Shown here in pieces: positions 57,040 through 64,000 of a stretch of 64,000 nt of DNA. A program made the translations under genes and the position numbers. Source of the stretch: Opeltia flavorubescens (lineage: Eukaryota > Ascomycota > Lecanoromycetes > Teloschistales > Teloschistaceae); contig KE546974.1 in NCBI GenBank assembly GCA_000442125.1, forward strand, positions 248,001 through 312,000, written 5' to 3'. How positions within the stretch are numbered: position 1 is the stretch's first letter; the number at the start of each line of letters is the position of its first letter. Under the pieces are notes generated by a model, which searched no databases, had not been told where the DNA came from, and saw only the letters and a list, made by a program, of their open reading frames with translations.

Positions 57040-57856
57040 ACTGTATGTAACTCGTAGTAGGAGGAACGGGAATCAATGAGGGAGGCAACAGTTCGATTAC
57101 TTATTGTCGGAATCTAATGAACAGATGTAATTCACGCAGGAGCACTGGAACGGTACATGAAAACTTCAGAGCCTAGTCTTATTATGCAATTGGAAGGTAC
57201 CTAGGCTGTGATGTTGATTGCAGGCATAGAAGACACTTGGCGAAGGAATAAAGTGACTAAATGCAAGTACCAAAAAGTAAAAGATGTTGCGGTTCGAACC
57301 CGGGCAAGATGCTTGGCCCCATCACCAGGATTCAAATTGGTAATGAAAACAGTCTTTCAGGGAATGGATAACCTGGCCCTCTAATTTCGATTTGATTAGG
57401 CTATGAGGCGATAATAATAAATGCATCATGCAAGGTGATGATACTCAATACATACTCGATGATGAATGTTTATTAGAGCGTAGTATTGCATAAGGGTGTT
57501 ATTTTTGTTTGATTAAATCCGATTACAAGTTTGCTATAACGTGATATCAGATAAATTCTAAAGGAAGCAGGAGGATAACAAATGGATAGATTTCTCTGAT
57601 ACTTATCGCAGACAGGATCTCTCCTGCGTACTTAGTAGAACTGTGGCTCACCAATCACGTAGAGGCCAAGTCTTGATGCCGACTTGTCTGGAAACATCCT
57701 TGACAGTCGCACAGAGTTCAGGTTGAGATGATAGCAATTTCTCATGATCTACAGCATGGCACGCCTGGAAGCGCGGTAGCGCTTAATGTCTTGGCAATTT
57801 CTTTGCCCAACTCTTGCTTCATCATGGGTTCGTAAAAGAGCCAATACTTGCATTCA
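57040..57856. other. divergent intergenic
   Basis: Head-to-head gap between the small basic gene and Med10. GGTTCGAACCC at about 57291-57301 looks like a B box but has no A box or foldable tRNA. No exon seen. Confidence 0.45.
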
Positions 57857-58410
57857 ATGGCACCCATAAGTATCGATTTGGTTGATGGTGAGGTTCATAC
57901 CGTACACTCCCCCTTGAACCATCTTGCTGATTGAATTAGACCAGATCAAGGATGTCATTCAGTACCTGTTTCAGATACAAACAGCTGTGCACGGCTATGC
58001 AGGCACTCAGACACGCAACGAACTTGTCCGACTAATGTAATATTCTCATGTACTCGCATTTTATACTCTACTGACATCTCAATTTTGATCCCAGAACAGA
58101 CCTCTCCAGCTCCCTTAGTACGCTTTCGCGCGATGCATCTACTCTTTCGACGCAAATACCGCCGGAGGTCATTGGCTATATTGACGAAGGACGAAATCCC
58201 GACATCTACACTAGAGAGTTTGTCGAGCTCGTACAAAAGAACAATCAATTCTTGAAGGCGAAAAGTGAGGCCTTTTCGGGATTCAGAGATGCGTTAGCCG
58301 ATGAAATGAAGAAGGCTTGGCCGGAAATGACAAAAGACATCGAAGAGGTTCTTCAAGAAGAAGGTACAACAGCGGAAACCGCTGTCCAAACGAATGGAAC
58401 GAGCGCGTGA
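57857..58410 (+). CDS. MED10: Mediator complex subunit 10 (Med10/Nut2)
   Basis: Three exons: 57857-57887, 57940-58036 and 58095-58410, total 147 residues. The start MAPISIDLVDDQIKDVIQYL spans the first intron. Exon 2 carries LFQIQTAVHGYAGTQTRNEL. Exon 3 includes IPPEVIGYIDEGRNPDIYTR and EFVELVQKNNQFLKAKSEAF, the most conserved part of Med10. Med10 is a middle-module subunit needed for contact between gene-specific activators and RNA polymerase II. Exon 2 must be joined with an AG at 58093-58094; the AG at 58098-58099 would bring a stop. No single open frame from ATG covers the gene, which is why it is easy to miss. Length agrees with fungal orthologs. Confidence 0.92.
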
Positions 58411-58787
58411 TTGGATGATGCTACTTTCCAACGTGAAGGCGCAATATGAGTTGGAACGGCGTTGAGCATGGATATACCCCGGGATGGTCAATTTGGATCA
58501 ATTGCATGGAAGTTGAGAGTCAGTGACAAGTAGCCGCAAAAATAGACCTACTGGTTTGTCAAAAGCCAGCGTGATGTGAGAGGGCTGGGAGGAGTCTCTC
58601 TTCCTGTTTGCCTGTCAAAAATTCCTCGAGACTTCTGGTATCTTATGTCTTTGCGTTCTTGTTGCAAGATAATCTGAAGAAGTCGATACCTCGACTATTC
58701 TAATTGTCTTATCCACGCTGAATCATCAAAATAAGCGAAACCTACTTTTGCTCAGAAGATAGTCGTCCGCCAAAAATCGAGCACAAC
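58411..58787. other. intergenic
   Basis: Between Med10 and the next plus-strand gene. Nothing recognised. Confidence 0.5.
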
Positions 58788-60132
58788 ATGCCCGTATATC
58801 GCAATATCACGATCAATCTGGTATCCCAATTTGATATCCTCAATATACCAGAGTATGCGCCACCTGCAGCACTCGACGATCCCTTCTCGGCAACTCCAGC
58901 TCTAGTCGACAACTCGCTCGTATCTTGCTATATTCCAATCTATCCATTGTCTCAGTTCTGGCTCTCGTACAACATCTCCGCACCACACCCGCCAAAGGCG
59001 TTATACTACTTCAAGTTCTTCATCAATGATGCCTGTGTCGTGAGCTGGGGCTGCGGTGAAGAAAATGGGTTCAAAGGGAAGACAATGTACGGTCTCTATG
59101 ACTCTGGCGAACGGTGGATGGGGGAGCCAGGCGTGGATGCCAGAGTTTTCAGCTTCGCGAACGAATCGACCACTCATCGTCGAATGAACAGTAATCTGGG
59201 CCAAGTCATGGAAGTCCGGGTCTATAGGGCGCGTGGCAGAAAACGAACCAAACCGAAGCTGGAAGATTTCGAGACTGTCATTACTCGATCCAGAAATGCG
59301 AGCCAGAGTTCACAGCCCAAAGGCAGCAAAAATCAGCCGCGCAATATAAAAGGGGATATCAAGTAAGCCATCTTTTGACATTTGTTTGTGAAAACCTCGG
59401 TCAGCACGGAGCTGGGAGCTGATGCCTCTTAAACAGCATGCTTGAAGCCGGTATGCTTCCAGACGACCATCCTAAGCGCTACTACACGTTCTCCTTGCTT
59501 GATCCTCTGGATTTGCCATTCGCTACCTTTCGCTGGTACTATCGCACCTGGGGTATGTCTTAAACGTTTGTGTCTACACAGCGCTGACTCTTCTTGCAGC
59601 TCAGCTAGAAGCACTTGGTGTGACGAAGCCGCTAGCCGCCCGATCAAGCAGTGAATCAGACGAGCAAATTTCCCCAAAGAAGAAACAAGAACCGAAGTCA
59701 CCTTTCAATCCCGCACACATGCCTGAGCTCGGGACCCGCGACCTTGATTCGCCAAGCTCAATTTCTGAAATCTCGCCCTTGACCATCCGTGGTCTGTCGA
59801 TTCCAGCAATACCTCTCATCGACCTCCCTCTTCCTTCGAGCTCGCTAGGCTCCCCCCTCAAGCGTTCCATATCTCCTATGTTCACGTCGAGCCCGGCCAC
59901 AGCTTCATCGCAAAGTCGCTTCGCCCAACTAATTCGCAGATCAAGTCGTTCGCCTAGCCCTCCTAAGCATGTCGAGATTCCACGGCCTCCGAGTCCTATG
60001 CGGGTTCGACGAACACCAAGTATGGGCGCATTGATGGGGGCGGTTCAGAGCGCCATGAGGCGTTCTGGAAAGGGATCGCAGGAATTACGAAAGGGCCAGG
60101 ATGATTCAGTGGGCCAGAGCGAAGCGGAATAA
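58788..60132 (+). CDS. uncharacterised fungal protein
   Basis: Three exons: 58788-59362, 59437-59552 and 59600-60132, total 407 residues. The first 135 residues look like a folded beta-rich domain (MPVYRNITINLVSQFDILNI, QFWLSYNISAPHPPKALYYF, FFINDACVVSWGCGEENGFK). A basic linker follows, then a short conserved-looking exon 2 (HPKRYYTFSLLDPLDLPFA). The last 170 residues are Ser/Pro-rich and disordered with many SPxK/R-type sites. Proteins of this form occur in filamentous fungi without known function. No signal peptide or membrane segment is visible. All three exon joins keep the frame. Confidence 0.82.
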
Positions 60133-60719
60133 TGGGGCAATGGAGAGGTCTCATTTTATTGGACGACGAACATGGAGACTTTAGTCAGATGAGTTTTAGC
60201 AGTGGAGGGACATATGCTCAAGTCATCACTATCTCTCAGCTGAGAAAGAGATGAAATATTCAAAGAAATTTTAGAGGCATCTCTCTAAACGATAAATCTT
60301 TCCTGGGATCTTTTCGAATGCCCCTGTCCATATCATACTTGTCTATCCGATTAAAGTAGTAACGATGTCTTAAATTTATGTGAGGTTTGCACAATGCTAT
60401 GATTTTTTTTTGATGAGCTATATTTTTAGTAGTATCATGATTATATACCCTTCAAAGCGAGTAGTCCGTCGGGACAGGGTGAATGGGCAGCTCATCTTCA
60501 CAAGAACATCAAAAGTGTTTGGATGAAGTCTCTATTTGTATAAGTGGAGGTGGGCAATCACTATCGACCAACATCCACGCGAAAAGGCAGCCTTATCTGC
60601 ATGAAACATTACATCCAAGAGTAAAAGGGGCACAGTTCAAGGGTACCATTCGCATTCGCTTACTCAAGAAACATTGAAGACCAAAATATAAAACTATAGC
60701 GCCTTCAACCTTCATCGAG
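60133..60719. other. intergenic upstream of tRNA-Met
   Basis: AT-rich with homopolymer T near 60403-60411. The small frame at 60483-60677 has no support. Confidence 0.5.
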
Positions 60720-60829
60720 GCTTGCTTGGTCTAGTCGGTTATGGCGCCGGTCTCATATTGTCTGTCACATATGATTTCAACCCAGTTGAAGCTATCCGGA
60801 GGTCGGCAGTTCGATCCTGCCAGCGAGCA
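60720..60829 (+). tRNA. tRNA-Met (CAT), elongator, with 36-nt intron
   Basis: GCTTGCT at 60720-60726 pairs with AGCGAGC at 60822-60828 in the acceptor stem; discriminator A is at 60829. The anticodon CAT is at 60754-60756 in loop CTCATA...A, with stem CCGGT/TCCGG and the T-T pair 31-39 also present in yeast elongator tRNA-Met. The intron is 60758-60793, one base after the anticodon. The T arm is GGCAG TTCGATC CTGCC. A T-rich stretch right after the 3' end fits pol III termination. Confidence 0.9.
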
Positions 60830-61020
60830 TTTTCTCTTTTGCCAATTACTACCATCTATTGTATATGACTCATCTATTTGAGCAGAAAGAAAAAGAAGTG
60901 ATTATGTAGCTTTGACCCCACCGATACTACCCCGCCTCCTTTTTCGCAGATGAAAAGGTCTTGGCGTTTGATATCTCAAGTTTTGGACAATTTTTCGATT
61001 AGGGCGATGCCTTCCAGGTG

Positions 61021-62421
61021 ATGGGTGCTACTGAGGATGCGATAGCAAAGACGGTGCTTACGACTTATGGATCTTTACCGGCTAAGTACAAGCCGGTCAA
61101 AGGCAATGAGGAATTCTTTCAATGGGTTCCGCTTGGTGGGATTGTAGCTACAAAAGGTATTCACGTATACGAAATGATACGGACATTTTCAATGGATGAA
61201 GCTGATATTCTGGAGAGCAGATGATGGCTCAAAACCGACCTGTCTTGCTCTAGGGTAATCTGTCATTTTCCAACAACGTTCGATCAAGGTAAAGAACTAA
61301 ATTATAGCAGCTCGGGAATGAAATGTCTCCCAGTTGACTCAGTCGCTGAAGCAAACGGATCCGTCCTTCACGACTGGCATGCAGAAGTCGTAGCTATAAG
61401 AGCTTTCAACCACTTGATCCTTCACGAATGCCTCGAGCTGGCTACATCTCCTTCCAAGATATCCTCACTCGTCCGCCGAAGGGCGGCTGATGAGATCTCT
61501 GAGCATGGGGGCTCCCAGCCCTTCTCAATCTATCATGATCTCCAGCTGCATATGTACTCGTCAGAGGCTCCCTGTGGCGATGCTAGCATGGAGCTAGTCA
61601 TGGAAGCACAAGCTGATCCCACCCCTTGGCCAATTAGTGCAACTGATTCTGGAACGAAGGACCTCCCAGCATTGCTGCGTGGCCGAGAGTCTTTCGCAGA
61701 GCTCGGCATTGTGCGCAGAAAGCCAGGTACGATTCTTGCTTTATGGCTCAAGAAGATCTTCGAGACTGATATAGTCACAGCGCGAGCCGATAGCCCTCAA
61801 TCGCTCTCCAAGTCATGTTCAGACAAGCTGGCAATGAAGCAATGCACTTCTCTTCTCTCTTCTTGCACATCAATGCTCGTCCATCCCGCAAATGCATATC
61901 TCACGTCTTTGATATTACCGGAATCACAGTATGTTGAGCGAGCATGCCATCGAAGTTTTGGTGCGAACGGTCGAATGAAGCCTGTCAAAAACCAAGAATG
62001 GCCGGGCGGATATGCTTTTCGACCCTTCCATGTTCGGACAACGGAGCATGAGTTTGAGTACTCTCGGCGTAGCAAACCAACAATCTCGAAAGAGCTCAGG
62101 ACGTCGCCCGTATCTGCAGCGTATAACCCTCGTTTGGAAGAAGCGCTGGTTGGAGGCCGCCTTCAAGGCCGACGAAAAGCTGATCCTAAAGCAGCAAGTG
62201 CAATATGCAGCAAGAAAATGTGGACTGTAGCTTTGCAAGTTCTTGCTGCACTGGGAACGCCGAAATTGCTGCAGCAGGTGTCCGGATCGTCCAATATCCG
62301 GAGATGGAAGGACTCTGCTATCTTCACTGACAGACAAAGGGTTAAATCCACGGTTAGAAATAGGGCTTTGTGCAATTGGATTCCAAACGATGGCGATGAT
62401 TTTGAAATAGTGTATTCCTAG
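61021..62421 (+). CDS. TAD1: tRNA-specific adenosine deaminase TAD1 (ADAT1)
   Basis: Four exons: 61021-61156, 61221-61254, 61311-61726 and 61781-62421, total 408 residues. The deaminase zinc ligands are visible: H80-A-E82 in LHDWHAEVVAIRAF, C145 in EAPCGDASMEL and C208 in LSKSCSDKLA, in the ADAR/ADAT1 order. Tad1 converts A37 to inosine in eukaryotic tRNA-Ala. The third intron (61727-61780, 54 nt) is a multiple of three without a stop; its removal restores the family sequence VRRKPARADSP. Exon 2 is only 34 nt. The C-terminal half, with WPGGYAFRPFHVRTTEHEF and QGRRKADPKAAS, is typical. The neighbour tRNA-Met is not its known substrate. Confidence 0.92.
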
Positions 62422-62747
62422 GCCAGCGAACTCATCCCTGCTTTGCCCTCTTCCGAAAGTGCCAGTGTACGGGAAAGTCGAACCGAGCGTGGTCTTTGGC
62501 CCATGTAGGATTCTCCAGATTTCAAAAGGAATTCCGGGTTTTTGGAGTTCTCGTAGGTATCGTGCTAATTCAGCACCCAAGATCTCCAGTACTGTAATGA
62601 GTTCAACCATGCCAAATGTAAGGCTTGAGCTCCGTGGCGTCCATCGGTAGCTGGGAAAGATTCGTGTTTCTATCTGGAGGCTCCTTCTCCCCTCGCTTTG
62701 GAAATCCTAGTCGTATAATGTCCGAACTCATCCAACGATCCATGCGC
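62422..62747. other. convergent intergenic
   Basis: 3' ends of TAD1 and the coiled-coil gene. A minus-strand frame (62610-61924) runs from here into TAD1 antisense; it has no domain and is not counted as a gene. Confidence 0.45.
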
Positions 62748-63179
62748 TCAACCTCCCTCCTTCCTTCCCCTAAGCTTCTCCCAAACCCTCCTCTCCCTCT
62801 CCCTCTGCATTCTCAAATTCTCCATTTTCTCCTCCACATCTTTCTCCTGCCTCTCCCGATCCTCCATCACCTCCTTGACCTTCTCCGAGACCTCTATGTA
62901 CCGCTTCTCGATCTGCTCCGCGGACATGGTGTTCAGGATCTCGTTTTTGCGGGCATCAAAGGCGGATTGTTGGGAGGGTGTGCGGGGATTCCCACTTATA
63001 TGGCCGTGGGGAGATGTGGAGGATAGTATTGGAGGCAGGTTACGTTTCGGATGTAAGCGGAGTGGAGAGTCTAGTGGAATGGGGGAGGGAGGGTTGTTGG
63101 AGGGAGGCGATTGGGAGCGAGAGCGTGGAGAAGGCGGACCTGGAGAGCGGGGCGTTTCCATTGAAGCCAGTGTCGGCAT
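62748..63179 (-). CDS. small coiled-coil protein
   Basis: Single exon, 143 residues. The first 70 residues are Ser/Pro-rich and disordered (SPGPPSPRSRSQSPPSNN). Residues about 72-140 form one long charged helix, QSAFDARKNEILNTMSAEQI and on through EKVKEVMEDRERQEKDVEEK to RMQRERERRVWEKLRG, with heptad spacing. It probably oligomerises or binds another coiled-coil partner. I do not recognise a family. The start at 63179 gives the longest form; an ATG six codons later (63161) is also possible. It is divergent from SF3b5 with only 172 bases between the two starts. Confidence 0.7.
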   Translation of the reverse strand: MPTLASMETPRSPGPPSPRSRSQSPPSNNPPSPIPLDSPLRLHPKRNLPPILSSTSPHGHISGNPRTPSQQSAFDARKNEILNTMSAEQIEKRYIEVSEKVKEVMEDRERQEKDVEEKMENLRMQRERERRVWEKLRGRKEGG

Positions 63180-63351
63180 TTGGGCTCGTCAAGAGAGAGA
63201 AAGCGTAAATTGGTTGTGAACATTGTTGGACCTAAGGGAAAATCGTGATTACATAAGCAACGGTAACTTCGACTTCGAATCCTCTGATTTTAGACACATT
63301 TCCCCTCCCAATACTCGAGTCTCCAAGAATATAATTGGATTTCAATTAATC

Positions 63352-63770
63352 ATGGTATGCATTTCGTTTCTCTCTGCAGCTTCTGCCTGCTAAGCTAATT
63401 GCAATCTCTCCCTTTAGGCCGACAAACTTCGTACCCAGCAGCAGCTCGAGCAGCTCCAAGCCCGCTACGTTGGCACTGGCCACGCTGATACTACCAAATT
63501 CGAATGGGCCTCCAATATCCACCGAGATAGTCTGGCTAGCTATATCGGCCATCCACCGCTGCTTTCATACATGGCTTTAGGAATGGGCGAGCCAAAGGAG
63601 AAAGTCAGGGCAATGTTTTTGGAGGTTAGTACCTGTGGTTTTTTGGTTCTGAGACTCAAGCTGCGATGACTTCAATCAGCCATGCGAGGGACTTAAGTAC
63701 TGGTGCTGACTAGATTCTGGAATAGAAAATGATACAACCGGTGGGAAAACCGCCTGCTGTGGAAGACTGA
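63352..63770 (+). CDS. SF3B5: splicing factor 3b subunit 5 (SF3b10/Ysf3)
   Basis: Three exons: 63352-63354, 63418-63624 and 63726-63770, total 84 residues. Exon 1 is just the ATG, followed by a 63-nt intron. The protein then reads ADKLRTQQQLEQLQARYVGT, GHADTTKFEWASNIHRDSLA, PPLLSYMALGMGEPKEKVR and ends KMIQPVGKPPAVED. This is the small, highly conserved SF3b subunit that packs against SF3b1 in the U2 snRNP. The 101-nt second intron has acceptor ggaatag. Length agrees with family members of about 86 residues. Confidence 0.95.
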
Positions 63771-64000
63771 TATTTGGAAGTGGTATTTGGAAGCTTTGCA
63801 GTGCGAGACATGAGATACCCAATGAATCTTCAATAAATGCGTTAGTTGAATTGGCTCTTTTCAACATTTCTGTTTGCAGTGAGATACACCATTTCATATG
63901 TGTATTCTGTGTTCAGGGGAGGAACCGATCGAGACATTTCGTAAAAGCGTTTACAAATCACGTTATTCATGGCATTTCTGCGTCTCATTCCGTGGAGCCC
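63771..64000. other. window end, 3' flank of SF3b5
   Basis: No exon recognised in the last 230 bases. Confidence 0.5.

Noticed and set aside
57285-57315. GGTTCGAACCC B-box-like palindrome
   Set aside because: No A box at a suitable distance on either strand and no cloverleaf; the sequence is self-complementary and can arise by chance.
61924-62610. Minus-strand frame of 228 residues overlapping the end of TAD1
   Set aside because: No domain, and most of it mirrors the TAD1 coding sequence. Only the first ~60 residues lie outside TAD1 and they show no family pattern.

Overview
The window is nuclear DNA of a filamentous ascomycete (Pezizomycotina). Support for this: dense genes on both strands, short GT-AG introns (mostly 45-75 nt), pyrimidine-rich promoters, an intron-bearing tRNA-Met, and fungal families such as a Grr1/GrrA F-box protein, a GtaA-type glutaminase, a Pap1/Yap-type bZIP factor, vacuolar protease Pff1 and a LaeA-like methyltransferase. 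The style of several proteins resembles Leotiomycetes, but I cannot fix the class. I see no transposon, virus-like element or CRISPR array.

Layout. 1-14 kb: 3' part of EFR3 (+), STM1-like (-), bZIP factor (-), arrestin-like protein (+), a possible tiny gene (+), a LIM-domain protein (-) and a MAPEG protein (-). 15-24 kb: NmrA-like protein (-), a secreted protein with two near-identical cysteine repeats (+), ribosomal protein uL13 (+) and an AMP-dependent acyl-CoA ligase (+). 24-36 kb: grrA (+), a TPR protein (+), a small charged protein (+), secreted glutaminase gtaA (+) and a GH5 endoglucanase with a long low-complexity tail (-). 38-51 kb: branchpoint-bridging protein (-), complex I NDUFS5-like subunit (-), an F-box-like orphan (-), PFF1 (-) head-to-head with a methyltransferase-like protein (+), and a second F-box protein (-). 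51-64 kb: EF-1alpha (+), LaeA-like methyltransferase (-), a small secreted protein (-), a small basic protein (-), Mediator subunit Med10 (+), an uncharacterised protein (+), tRNA-Met (+), tRNA adenosine deaminase TAD1 (+), a coiled-coil protein (-) and SF3b subunit 5 (+).

Most genes were rebuilt by joining exons where frame, GT/AG (once GC/AG) sites and family sequence agree; the summed exon lengths of all spliced models are exact multiples of three. Two real genes (Med10 and the small basic protein at 56.5-57.0 kb) have no long ATG-started frame and would be missed by a simple ORF scan.

The genes are mostly independent housekeeping functions: translation (uL13, EF-1alpha, STM1, tRNA-Met, TAD1), splicing (BBP, SF3b5), transcription (Med10, bZIP), ubiquitin targeting (GrrA, another F-box protein), with secreted hydrolases between them. 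I found no gene cluster that looks like a new biological system. The most unusual items are exon architecture (a start-codon-only exon, 21/23-nt microexons, a GC-AG intron, an in-frame stop-free intron in TAD1), the two-repeat secreted protein and the LIM domain split by a 240-nt intron.
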